From assembly GCA_901456055.1 (NCBI GenBank), contig CABDWT010000019.1, positions 310,001 through 374,000 on the forward strand: a stretch of 64,000 nt of DNA, read 5' to 3'. Made by a program: the position numbers and the translations under genes. Below, one piece after another: positions 51,815 through 59,897 of the stretch. This DNA is from Phytobacter ursingii. Lineage in GTDB: Bacteria; Pseudomonadota; Gammaproteobacteria; Enterobacterales; Enterobacteriaceae. The notes beneath the pieces are model-generated. The model had not been told where the DNA came from and did not search any database. It saw only the letters and a program-made list of their open reading frames with translations. The first letter of the stretch is position 1. The number at the start of each line of letters is the position of its first letter.

Positions 51815-52689
51815 GCGGCAAGATGCTGCTTAAGTGCATCGAGAAACAGGCTGAGCGCCGCATGCTGATGATCGCGGGATTGATATAGCCCATAAATGCC
51901 CAGCGGCTGCGGCTCCAGTTGCGGCAGTACGCTGACCAGCCGTCCACTCTCCAGCCCGGCGCGCGCCTCAATTTCCGGCACCAGCGCCAGCCCCACATCC
52001 GCCATCGCCATATCGCAAAGCAGAGACGATATCCCGGCGCTGAAATTACCATTCACCGCGATGGCGACAGTGCCCTTCTGCGGATCGCGAAACGACCATG
52101 ATTGCCCTGAGAAACGGCTGTAATGCAGACAATTGTGCCGGGCGAGATCGTCAGGGGTTTCAGGCCGCCCGGCCTTCGCAAGGTAGCCTGGCGAGGCACA
52201 CAATACCGAACGGCATTCCCCCAGCGCGCGGGCAATCACCCCAGGTTCGGGAGCATTGGTGATCCGTATCGCCAGATCAATACGCTCGCCCACCAGGCTG
52301 ACTGGCTGATTGTTGATGTCCACTTCAATACGTAGCGCCGGATAGCGCGCCAGAAAGGACGGGATAACCGGCCCCAGCAGGTGGGTTGCCGTAAAGTGGG
52401 CGCAGGCAATACGCAGCGTGCCCGACGGCGTCAGGCGCGTGGCGTCACCTTCAATGTCTTGCGACAGCAAAGCCAGTTGCCGCGTTTTCTCGAGGATTTT
52501 CTCCCCGGCGGGGGTCAATGTGAGTCGCCGTGTCGAGCGGTGAATTAAGCGCGCTCCGGCCCATTTTTCCATTTCATCCAGATAACGGCTGACCATTGGT
52601 CGTGAGATACCCAGCGAACGTGCCGCCGCGCTCAGACTGCCCAGTTCGCAAATCCGGTTGAAGGATACTGCCGCCATGATCCTGTCCAT
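51811..52689 (-). CDS. LysR-type regulator (DSBA/MBL-gene neighbour)
   Basis: 292 aa from ATG 52689 with GAGAGGGA upstream; the frame is open to 52725 but that extension lacks family sequence. HTH MAAVSFNRICELGSLSAAARSLGISRPMVSRYLDEMEKW, then substrate-binding domain with the CHxxxxH-type region NCLHYSRFSG typical of the PA2206/TrcR subgroup. Divergent from the thioredoxin-fold gene at 52800, its probable target. Confidence 0.88.
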   Translation of the reverse strand: MDRIMAAVSFNRICELGSLSAAARSLGISRPMVSRYLDEMEKWAGARLIHRSTRRLTLTPAGEKILEKTRQLALLSQDIEGDATRLTPSGTLRIACAHFTATHLLGPVIPSFLARYPALRIEVDINNQPVSLVGERIDLAIRITNAPEPGVIARALGECRSVLCASPGYLAKAGRPETPDDLARHNCLHYSRFSGQSWSFRDPQKGTVAIAVNGNFSAGISSLLCDMAMADVGLALVPEIEARAGLESGRLVSVLPQLEPQPLGIYGLYQSRDHQHAALSLFLDALKQHLAA

Positions 52690-52799
52690 TCCCTCTCCAT
52701 CTGATCGTTTTATGAAACACAGCATGAATTGTTTCAGGAATAGTAGCAGAAGCTGTAATCCGTAGAATGGAAATCACTGACTCTCAGGAGGACGACATA

Positions 52800-53450
52800 A
52801 TGGGATTTCAACCCGGCCTTTACTGGATAATCGATCCGCTTTGCGGCTGGAGCTATGGCGCACTACCTTTGCTCAACCGCGTGGCGCAGGATTTCACGCA
52901 ACAGCATATTTTACCCGGTGGATTATTCATCGGCACCCAGCGCAGAAAACTCGACGCCGACTGGTTATCGCATGTTCATGAGCATGATGCGCGTATCGCC
53001 GCGCTAACCGGCATGACCTTCGGCAGCGATTACCGCACACAATTACTGACCAATAGCGAGATTATGCTGGATTCTCTCCCGGCCAGCCGCGGGCTTCTGG
53101 CTGCACAGCGCTTTGCCGCTCCCGGCAGCGATCTTCTGTTTCTGAATGCGGTCCAGCGCGCCTGGTATGAACATGGGCGGGACATTACCCGCGCCGATGT
53201 GGTCGACGACGTGCTCAGCAAATCCGTTGAGCCGGGCATCAGGCTGGGGCAAATCCCGGAAAATGAAGCGCTGGATGCCATTCAACATGGGCGAATGCTG
53301 ATGGGACAAACAGGCGGTCAGGGCTTTCCCACCGCCGTATTGATCAATAAAGGCGGGCAGTACACGCTCTTGCCTGTCTCGCGCTATTACGGGCAACCAG
53401 AGGTATTTTTCACGCTGGTGAGTCCCCTTCTCTCTTCACTTAGCCGTTAA
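52800..53450 (+). CDS. DsbA-family (COG3531-like) thioredoxin-fold protein with CGWS site
   Basis: 216 aa, no signal peptide, so cytoplasmic. Thioredoxin-fold with inserted helical domain; active-site motif IDPLCGWSYGA (Cys about 15) where the usual family motif is CxWC: the second cysteine is Ser. Cis-Pro loop QGFPTAVLI near 180. SD CAGGAGG. Followed after 8 nt by the MBL-fold gene, likely one operon controlled by the divergent LysR. Confidence 0.82.
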   Translation: MGFQPGLYWIIDPLCGWSYGALPLLNRVAQDFTQQHILPGGLFIGTQRRKLDADWLSHVHEHDARIAALTGMTFGSDYRTQLLTNSEIMLDSLPASRGLLAAQRFAAPGSDLLFLNAVQRAWYEHGRDITRADVVDDVLSKSVEPGIRLGQIPENEALDAIQHGRMLMGQTGGQGFPTAVLINKGGQYTLLPVSRYYGQPEVFFTLVSPLLSSLSR

Positions 53451-53458
53451 GGAATGCC

Positions 53459-54310
53459 ATGAACGCAAAATCCGTCACTCTGTTACTGTCGCTGGCTGCC
53501 GTCCCCGCGTTTGCCGCGCCGCTGCAACTGGATGTCTACAACCCGCAGGAGAAAGGTATTTTCCCGGTCTCTTCAACGCTGGTATCCGGGCCGAAAGAGG
53601 CTGTGCTCTTTGACGCGCAGTTCAGCGTTAAAGATGGCGAAGAACTGGTGAAGCTCATCAAAGCGCGTGGCAAAGCGTTAAAAGAGATTGTGATCACCTC
53701 CGGCGACCCGGATTTTTATTTTGGTCTCGAACCGCTGGTGAAAGCCTTCCCACAGGCAAAAGTGGTGGCGTCTAAAGCGGTGGTTGACCATATCAACGCA
53801 ACAAAAGAGGCCAAACTGGCCTTCTGGGGGCCGCAGATGAAAGAGGGCGCGCCAACGAAACTTATTGTTCCTCAGGTGACCACCGCCACGCGTTTTACCG
53901 TTGACGGCGAGCCGCTGGAGCTGAAACACACGGGCGATTATGCCGCCTATGTCTGGATCCCGGCGAACAAGGCCATTTTAGGCGGCACCGGCATTGCCTC
54001 AGGGATCCATGTCTGGACGGCAGACACGCAGACCCCGGCTATTCGCAAACAATGGATGACGGTTCTGAGCGAGATGCAGGCACTGAAACCACAGCAGGTG
54101 ATTCCCGGCCACTACCTGGGCGAGCGTCCGGCAGGCGATGGGGCAATTACGTTTACCCATGATTACCTCAATACCTTTGAACAGACGCTGGCATCTAAAA
54201 AGGGTTCGGCGGCGGTGATTGAGGCCATGAAAGCGGCATATCCAAAACTGGCGGATGAGAGTTCACTGGAGTTGAGCGCGAAAGTGAATACCGGCGAGAT
54301 GAAGTGGTAA
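53459..54310 (+). CDS. Exported metallo-beta-lactamase-fold protein with altered metal motif
   Basis: 283 aa. Signal peptide LLLSLAAVPAFA (cleavage about 20). MBL fold by sequence (STLVSGPKEAVLFDAQFS…, GDYAAYVWIPANKAILGGTG, VIPGHYLGE), but the canonical HxHxDH segment reads TSGDPDFYFG, i.e. the metal-binding His residues are replaced while Asp and a downstream His (PGHY) remain. It may bind one metal, or none, and enzymatic activity is uncertain. Coupled with the preceding thioredoxin-fold gene. Confidence 0.8.
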   Translation: MNAKSVTLLLSLAAVPAFAAPLQLDVYNPQEKGIFPVSSTLVSGPKEAVLFDAQFSVKDGEELVKLIKARGKALKEIVITSGDPDFYFGLEPLVKAFPQAKVVASKAVVDHINATKEAKLAFWGPQMKEGAPTKLIVPQVTTATRFTVDGEPLELKHTGDYAAYVWIPANKAILGGTGIASGIHVWTADTQTPAIRKQWMTVLSEMQALKPQQVIPGHYLGERPAGDGAITFTHDYLNTFEQTLASKKGSAAVIEAMKAAYPKLADESSLELSAKVNTGEMKW

Positions 54311-54344
54311 AACGCCGTTACAGGGAAAGACTGTAATACGATCT

Positions 54345-54493
54345 GCCTCACCCTGGCCATCTCCCTCAGGGAGAGGGAGAAAGGCGAGTCCGTGCCCGGT
54401 AAATCAGGACGCGGAGTAGCTGGTCCGCGCTCCCGCTTCCAGCCCGCTCGATCGGTCCCCTCGCCCCGTTGGGGAGAGGGTTAGGGTGAGGGG
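54345..54493. repeat. Composite inverted-repeat element between MBL gene and mtnA
   Basis: Ends are two copies of the dispersed CCCTCACCC palindrome in opposite orientation: CCTCACCCTGGCCATCTCCC (from 54346) and, inverted, GGGGAGAGGGTTAGGGTGAG (to 54490). About 75 nt of GC-rich DNA lies between. Looks like a miniature inverted-repeat (MITE-like) unit at the convergent 3' ends. Confidence 0.7.
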
Positions 54494-54503
54494 TACTCAT
54501 CAC

Positions 54504-55523
54504 TCAGCGCCTGAAGTACCCGCCACTCACCTGCTCCGGTGTCACCACGCCGCTATCCAGTACCCAGCCGCTAATAAGCGATGCCGGCGTCACGTCAAAG
54601 GCCGGGTTATAGACCTGCGCATTTTCTGGCGCCCACTGCACCGCGCCAAAGCTCCCGGCTACGCCCGTCACCTCGGCAGCCGCACGCTGTTCAATAGGAA
54701 TCGCCTCCCCGTTCGGGCAGTTCGGGTCAAGCGTGGTTTGCGGCGCTGCAACATAAAACGGAATGCCGTGGAATTTCGCCAGTACGGCCAGAGAATAGGT
54801 GCCGATTTTATTCGCCACATCGCCATTCGCCGCAATACGATCCGCGCCCACCCAAATCGCATCTACCTGCCCTTTGGCCATCAGGCTGGCGGCCATGGAA
54901 TCGGTAATCAGCTGATAAGGCACGCCCAGTTCGCCAAGCTCCCATGCCGTCAAGCGTCCGCCCTGCAACAATGGACGCGTCTCATCCACCCAGACATTCG
55001 TCACCTTGCCCTGCTGGTGAGCCAGCGCAATAACACCCAGCGCGGTGCCGACACCGGCTGTCGCCAGCCCACCGGTGTTACAGTGCGTTAACAAGCGGCT
55101 GCCCGGTTTGACCAGCGTGCTGCCTGCCTGCGCGATACTGTCGCACAACGCTTTGTCTTCTTCGATCAGGCGCAGGGCCTCTGCCAGCAGCGCCGATACG
55201 TAATCCTCTTGCGCCAGCGCCAGCTTCATTCGGTCGAGGTTATTCATCAGGTTGACTGCCGTCGGGCGCGAGGCGCGCAGCGTCTCCAGCGACCGCGCCA
55301 GCGTGTCGCGGTCTTCGCCATTCTCAGCGAGCAAGGCCAGCAGCAGGCTGGCAGACAGGCCAATCAACGGCGCGCCCCGCACGCGCAACGCATGAATGTG
55401 TTCCACCAGCAAAGGCACCGAATCCGCTGGCAGCCAGCGTTTTTCCTGTGGCAGCGCCTGTTGGTCAAGAATAAAGAGTTGATTATCAATAACCCGCAGG
55501 CTGGTGGTCTGTAATGTCTGCAT
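54504..55523 (-). CDS. mtnA: S-methyl-5-thioribose-1-phosphate isomerase
   Basis: eIF2B-like isomerase: MTR-1-P to MTRu-1-P, third step of methionine salvage. 339 aa. Substrate/catalytic motifs RGAPLIG (about 50), [11 protein letters not shown] (Cys about 160) and [18 protein letters not shown] (Asp about 240). Divergent from mtnK across a MetJ operator. Confidence 0.95.
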   Translation of the reverse strand: MQTLQTTSLRVIDNQLFILDQQALPQEKRWLPADSVPLLVEHIHALRVRGAPLIGLSASLLLALLAENGEDRDTLARSLETLRASRPTAVNLMNNLDRMKLALAQEDYVSALLAEALRLIEEDKALCDSIAQAGSTLVKPGSRLLTHCNTGGLATAGVGTALGVIALAHQQGKVTNVWVDETRPLLQGGRLTAWELGELGVPYQLITDSMAASLMAKGQVDAIWVGADRIAANGDVANKIGTYSLAVLAKFHGIPFYVAAPQTTLDPNCPNGEAIPIEQRAAAEVTGVAGSFGAVQWAPENAQVYNPAFDVTPASLISGWVLDSGVVTPEQVSGGYFRR

Positions 55524-55575
55524 AGCGTTAAATCCCTGTTGCGTTGTTGTATCGTATTGTGTCAGGATGAAATCC

Positions 55576-55591
55576 AGATGTATAGACGTCT
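55576..55591. promoter_or_regulatory. MetJ operator between mtnA and mtnK
   Basis: Met boxes AGATGTAT (6/8) and AGACGTCT (8/8) in register, 52 nt from mtnA and 38 nt from mtnK starts. Matches the operator found at ybdL/mtnB. Confidence 0.83.
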
Positions 55592-55629
55592 GAATGGCTT
55601 TATTAGCATAAGAACATGAGGAACTGGCA

Positions 55630-56829
55630 ATGTCGCAATACCGTACCTTCGACGCCCGGGATGCAGTGGCGTATGCACAACAATTTGGTGGTCTGGACGC
55701 GCCGTCCGAACTGGTTGAAGCGCAGGAGGTCGGCGACGGTAACCTGAACCTGGTGTTTAAGATTTTTGATACTCAGGGCATCAGCCGTATTATCGTTAAA
55801 CAGGCGCTGCCCTACGTGCGTTGCGTTGGGGAGTCCTGGCCGCTGACGCTCGATCGCGCACGTCTGGAAGCACAAACCCTGGTGGAACACTATAAATATG
55901 CCCCGCAGCACACGGTCAATATTCTGCATTACGATCCGGAGCTGGCGGTGATGGTGATGGAGGATCTCTCTGACCACCGAATCTGGCGCAGTGAGCTGAT
56001 TAAAAACCGTTACTACCCGCAGGCAGCACGCCAGCTGGGCGAATACCTGGCGCAAACGTTATTTCATACCAGCGATTTTTATCTGCATCCGCACGCGAAA
56101 AAAGCCCAGGTCGCGCAGTTTATTAATCCGGAAATGTGCGAGATCACCGAAGATCTGTTCTTTAACGATCCCTATCAGATTCATGAACGTAATAACTACC
56201 CGGCGGCGCTGGAAGCCGACGTTGATGCCCTGCGTCAGGACACCCAATTAAAGCTTGCGGTCGCCTCTCTCAAGCACAGCTTCTTCTCTCATGCCGAAGC
56301 GCTACTGCACGGCGATATTCACAGCGGGTCGATTTTCGTCGCCGAAGGCAGCCTGAAAGCCATTGACGCCGAGTTCGGCTACGTTGGCCCGATGGGCTTT
56401 GATATCGGTACAGCCATGGGTAACTTGCTGCTTAACTACTGCGGCCTGCCGGGCCATCTTGGCATTCGCGACGCGGCGGCGGCGCGTGAGCAGCGTCTGA
56501 TTGATATTCAGGAGCTGTGGTCAACGTTTGCCGAACGTTTCCAGACTCTGGCCCGTGAAAAGACCCGCGATGCCGCCCTGAGCGTACCGGGCTATGCGTC
56601 TGAGTTTCTCAAAAAAGTATGGACGGATGCAGTCGGCTTCTGCGGTACTGAGCTGATTCGCCGCAGCGTAGGCTTGTCGCATGTCGCGGATATCGACACC
56701 ATCGCCGATGAAGAGATGCGCCATGAATGCCTGCGTCATGCCATTGCGCTCGGCAAGGTGCTGATTGTGATCGCCCCGCGTATTGACAGCGTCGATGAGT
56801 TGATTGCCCGGGTGCGTCAGTATAGTTAA
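55630..56829 (+). CDS. mtnK: Methylthioribose kinase
   Basis: Phosphorylates 5-methylthioribose at C1 using ATP. 399 aa, choline-kinase-like fold: catalytic [13 protein letters not shown] (about 229-241) and [15 protein letters not shown] (about 248-262). Divergent from mtnA. MTR would come from an MTA/SAH nucleosidase (Pfs), which is not in the window. Confidence 0.95.
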   Translation: MSQYRTFDARDAVAYAQQFGGLDAPSELVEAQEVGDGNLNLVFKIFDTQGISRIIVKQALPYVRCVGESWPLTLDRARLEAQTLVEHYKYAPQHTVNILHYDPELAVMVMEDLSDHRIWRSELIKNRYYPQAARQLGEYLAQTLFHTSDFYLHPHAKKAQVAQFINPEMCEITEDLFFNDPYQIHERNNYPAALEADVDALRQDTQLKLAVASLKHSFFSHAEALLHGDIHSGSIFVAEGSLKAIDAEFGYVGPMGFDIGTAMGNLLLNYCGLPGHLGIRDAAAAREQRLIDIQELWSTFAERFQTLAREKTRDAALSVPGYASEFLKKVWTDAVGFCGTELIRRSVGLSHVADIDTIADEEMRHECLRHAIALGKVLIVIAPRIDSVDELIARVRQYS

Positions 56830-56866
56830 GTGCGGTCTGGTGCCCTCACCCTCAAGGTGGAGGGAG
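56830..56866 (+). repeat. Palindromic dispersed repeat, degenerate copy after mtnK
   Basis: GTGCGGTCTGGTGCCCTCAC followed by a shortened hairpin CCTCAAGGTGGAGG. The 22-nt head matches rihA-copy 13562-13583 with one change. Confidence 0.75.
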
Positions 56867-56934
56867 TCTCAGCTATGTTACGTTTTACAGCGATAACACC
56901 GCGTCATGAGAAAAAAACAGTCACCGCGATGACA

Positions 56935-57190
56935 GGGTCCGGCTGAAAATCGATGAGGCGTTGGCGGCTGACCGGGGCCGCCCGCAGGGAAGCGGGCGGA
57001 GGGGATAGCCTACAAGGATGTAGGCTGGTCCCCGACCCGATAGTCAGACGACATAAGGCGAATGGACCGCGAAGCGGCGATTTTCCTGGCCGGGAGCCCG
57101 GGTCGCCAGGGTGGTGGCGGTGAACCACCCTGGCACGTTCACGGGTTCTGGCGTGACAGAAAAGCAAGGAACATAAGGTGAACGGAATGA
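56935..57190. repeat. Highly structured non-coding element between mtnK and the LVIVD gene
   Basis: Contains perfect hairpins CCGCCCGC/GCGGGCGG (56978-56999), AGCCTAC/GTAGGCT (57007-57026, extendable by GGGGA/TCCCC) and GCCAGGGTGGT/ACCACCCTGGC (57105-57134), plus direct repeats ACATAAGGyGAAyGGA at 57051 and 57171, exactly 120 nt apart. Frames through it are low-complexity Arg/Pro/Ser and not convincing. Could be a dispersed MITE-like repeat or a structured RNA; I do not recognise the family. Confidence 0.55.
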
Positions 57191-57208
57191 CCACAAGAGC
57201 CGCATGTT

Positions 57209-57245
57209 CCCCTCACCCTGACCCTCTCCCCAGAGGGGCGAGGGG
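57209..57245. repeat. Palindromic dispersed repeat copy
   Basis: CCCCTCACCCTGACCCTCTC then CCCAGAGGGGCGAGGGG, same family as the copies at 13562, 54345, 54457 and 58547; lies just beyond the 3' end of the LVIVD gene. Confidence 0.75.
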
Positions 57246-57279
57246 ACGTGGCGTGCTCGCATTTATTTGTGAGGAACCC

Positions 57280-58524
57280 TCACCCCAGATACTCAATCAC
57301 CGACAACCCGCCGTTGTAATCCGTGCTGTAAATAATCCCCTGCGCATCCACAAACACATCGCAGGACTGAATCACCTGCGGGCGGCCCGGGCGCGTATCC
57401 ATCATTTTCGCCGGCGCGGCAGGCACCAGCGCGCCGGTTTCCACCGGACGATACGGATTGGAAATATCATAGGCACGCACACCGGCGTTCTGATAAGTGG
57501 CAAAAATCAGCGTCGAGCTGATAAAGCTCCCCGGACGGTTTTCGTGCAGGTTATGCGGCCCGAAGTGCGCTCCTTTCGCCACGTAGTCAATCTCATCCGG
57601 CTGCGGGAAAGTGGCAATACTGACCGGGTTTGACGGCTCGCGAATATCAAACAGCCAAATCAGCTTCTCACCGTCTTCCTGGTTATCCAGCACCGCTTCA
57701 TCCAGTACCACCAGCAGGTCACGATCCGGCAACGGCAGCGCGGTATGGGTGCCGCCACCAAACGGCGGACTCCAGTTACGGTGGCTAATCAGCTTCGGTT
57801 GAGTGCGGTCTTTCACATCCAGCAGGGTCAAACCACCATCGCGCCAGCTGCCATAGGCGGTATCGCCCGCAATAATCGCGTGGTGCAGCGCATACCGTTT
57901 CCCCGCTTCCCAGTCCGGCGTTTCGCCAGCCGCCTGGTTCATCCCCGGCAGCCACCAGCGCCCCGCCACTTCAGGATTACGGGGATCGGCCAGGTCGATA
58001 GTCAGGAAAATGTAATCGGTAAAACCGTCAATCAGCGCGGAGACATAGGCCCAACGGCCACCGACATACCAGATGCGGTGAATGCCGATGCCGCTCAGTG
58101 ACAGAAAGCTGATTTCACGCGGTTTGTCCGGTACGGAGATATCAAAAATGCGCAGCCCGGCGCTCCAGCCTTTATCCAGCACGTCACTGACCGTCTCACC
58201 CACCGGGCGGGTGTAATAGACTTTTTCATCAGCAAAGCGGGCATCAGCGAAGAGGTCGCGGGCGTTGATCACCAGCAGGAGGTCGTCATGCGCCTGCAAA
58301 TGCACGTTCCAGGTACCGGGAGGCGCCGGAACATAACCTGCGGGTTTAGGGTTTTTGGGGTCACGCACGTCGACGATGGAGAAGCCCTGGGAGACCATGT
58401 GGCCGATGTACGCAAAGCCACGGTGCACCATCAGTTGTACGCCGTCCGGGCGTCCGCCCTGGTCGCTATGACCAATCAGCCGCATATTGCGACTGTATTC
58501 CGGGCGTGGAAGTTCAGTTGCCAT
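57280..58524 (-). CDS. LVIVD-repeat beta-propeller protein
   Basis: 414 aa with at least six LVIVD-type blades, each ending in a 'D(I/V/L)xxPxxP' turn, e.g. FSIVDVRDPKNPKPAG, LRIFDISVPDKPREI, LTIDLADPRNPEVAG, LTLLDVKDRTQPKLI, IWLFDIREPSNPVSI, VRAYDISNPYRPVETG. No signal peptide, so probably cytoplasmic, unlike many LVIVD proteins. Lies downstream of the sugar ABC transporter on the same strand, but a 290-nt repeat-filled gap separates them. Biochemical role unknown. Confidence 0.85.
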   Translation of the reverse strand: MATELPRPEYSRNMRLIGHSDQGGRPDGVQLMVHRGFAYIGHMVSQGFSIVDVRDPKNPKPAGYVPAPPGTWNVHLQAHDDLLLVINARDLFADARFADEKVYYTRPVGETVSDVLDKGWSAGLRIFDISVPDKPREISFLSLSGIGIHRIWYVGGRWAYVSALIDGFTDYIFLTIDLADPRNPEVAGRWWLPGMNQAAGETPDWEAGKRYALHHAIIAGDTAYGSWRDGGLTLLDVKDRTQPKLISHRNWSPPFGGGTHTALPLPDRDLLVVLDEAVLDNQEDGEKLIWLFDIREPSNPVSIATFPQPDEIDYVAKGAHFGPHNLHENRPGSFISSTLIFATYQNAGVRAYDISNPYRPVETGALVPAAPAKMMDTRPGRPQVIQSCDVFVDAQGIIYSTDYNGGLSVIEYLG

Positions 58525-58546
58525 GGATGTTCCTTTTTAAGCAGGG

Positions 58547-58594
58547 GTGCGGTGTGTTGCCCTCACCCCGGCCCTCTCCCACGGGGAGAGGGAG
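58547..58594. repeat. Palindromic dispersed repeat, seed of the tandem array
   Basis: GTGCGGTGTGTTGCCCTCAC head then CCCGG and hairpin CCCTCTCCC ACG GGGAGAGGG; matches the rihA copy almost base for base. The 35-bp array starts 4 nt later. Confidence 0.85.
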
Positions 58595-58597
58595 AAA

Positions 58598-58772
58598 ACG
58601 TGTTCGCACCTCCCCAAAAGAGAGGAAGAAAAACGTGTTCGCACCTCCCCAAAGGAGAGGGAGAAAAACGTGTTCGCACCTCCCCAGAGGAGAGGGAGAA
58701 AAACGTGTTCACACCTCCCCAAAGGAGAGGGAGAAAAACGTGTTCGCACCTCCCCAGAGGAGAGGGAAAAAA
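58598..58772. repeat. Tandem array, five 35-bp units
   Basis: Units start at 58598, 58633, 58668, 58703 and 58738, each ACGTGTTCGCACCTCCCC followed by aAAGGAGAGGGAGAAAA, with 1-4 substitutions between units. Each unit holds a CTCCCC/GGAGAG hairpin. The period (35) is not a multiple of three and open frames through it are spurious. Lies between the substrate-binding-protein gene and the LVIVD gene on one transcript direction. Confidence 0.92.
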
Positions 58773-58814
58773 GCGAGCCGCCCTCCCACCTGGGGAGAGC
58801 GAGAAAAGCATCCG

Positions 58815-59879
58815 TTACTTATTTTTAGCTTCCAGCGTCGCGAACCACGGGGCGATAAAATCTTCGGTCTGGCCCCAGCCTGGGATGATTTTCGCCAGTG
58901 ACGCCACGTTCACCGCACCCGGCTGGGCCGCCAGCAGCGCCTGCGGGATGGCGGCCGCTTTAAAGTCGTAGGTCGCAGGCGTCTGTTCGCCAGCAATCTT
59001 GTTGGCAACCAGACGCACGTTAGTGGCGCCAATCAGCTTCGGATCCACCGCCACGCTCACTTTCCACGGGCTGTTGGACTCGCGCATCAGTTGCAAATCC
59101 TGGTTAGACACGTCGATGCTATAGAGTTTGATCTCCGTACGACCGTTCTCTTTCAGCGCTTTGTAAGCCCCCTGACTAAAGGCATCCCAGGTGCCCCAGA
59201 TAGCGTCAATCTGCCCTTTCGGGTATTTCGCCAGCACTGCGCCCACTTTGTTGGCGGTATCGCCCTGCACGTCGGAAGAAACCGCGCCGATGGACTCCAG
59301 TTCTTTAATGCCCGGATACTCTTTCAGCAGCTCAGTATAAGCCGCCTGGCGACGCTCCATCGGCGGGAAACCGGCAACCCACAGTTTGATGATGTTGGCT
59401 TTGCCGTTGAAATCTTTTGCCAGTGCGCCAAAGGAGAGTTTGGTCAGGGAGGCGTCATCCTGCTGGGTAACGGTTACGCCCGGAATTTCACCGTTCACGG
59501 CGGTATCGAACACCGACACTTTGATCCCGGCATCGACCGCTTTTTTAATCAGCGCCGTCGAGTACGGGTCACGCCCCTGAGAAAGGATAATGCCATCATA
59601 TTTTTGGGTAATAGCCTGATTCACAAAATCCTGAAACTTAGCGTCATCGCCATTACTCAGGAAGGTACTGATTTTAAACCCGAGTTTTTTGCCTTCCTGC
59701 AACGCGCCGGAAACAAACTGGGTGGTGTTGTCATCGGATCCGAGATTACGAATCAGCGCGATGCGAATCGGGCCACTGTGATGAGCAATGGCGTCCGGAA
59801 CCGGCGCAGGTGTTGCCGCATAGCCCGGCAGCGCGCTCAGTAATCCCAGCGTCAGTAAAGAGAGTGCTATCTTTTTCAT
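58815..59879 (-). CDS. RbsB-type sugar ABC transporter, periplasmic binding protein
   Basis: 354 aa; signal peptide LLTLGLLSALPGYA (cleavage about 22). Periplasmic_binding_4 fold (IRIALIRNLGSDDNTTQF…, ILSQGRDPYSTALIKKAVDAGIKVSVFDTAV). Last gene of the ATPase-permease-receptor operon, 18 nt after the permease. The ligand is probably a pentose/hexose-like compound; being beside mtn genes does not by itself prove an MTR ligand. Confidence 0.88.
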   Translation of the reverse strand: MKKIALSLLTLGLLSALPGYAATPAPVPDAIAHHSGPIRIALIRNLGSDDNTTQFVSGALQEGKKLGFKISTFLSNGDDAKFQDFVNQAITQKYDGIILSQGRDPYSTALIKKAVDAGIKVSVFDTAVNGEIPGVTVTQQDDASLTKLSFGALAKDFNGKANIIKLWVAGFPPMERRQAAYTELLKEYPGIKELESIGAVSSDVQGDTANKVGAVLAKYPKGQIDAIWGTWDAFSQGAYKALKENGRTEIKLYSIDVSNQDLQLMRESNSPWKVSVAVDPKLIGATNVRLVANKIAGEQTPATYDFKAAAIPQALLAAQPGAVNVASLAKIIPGWGQTEDFIAPWFATLEAKNK

Positions 59880-59897
59880 CTGTTATCCCCTGAATAA

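Noticed and set aside
56904-57262. 96- and 72-codon minus-strand frames in the mtnK-LVIVD spacer
   Set aside because: Arg/Pro/Ser-rich translations that follow the hairpin structure; no start signals or family resemblance.
58598-58772. Possible CRISPR array
   Set aside because: Units are contiguous 35-bp tandem copies with no unique spacers between them and no cas gene nearby.
58506-58971. Open frames through the 35-bp repeat on both strands
   Set aside because: The 35-bp period shifts frame each unit, the translations are repetitive (RVRTSPKERE-like), and the frames overlap the end of a real gene.
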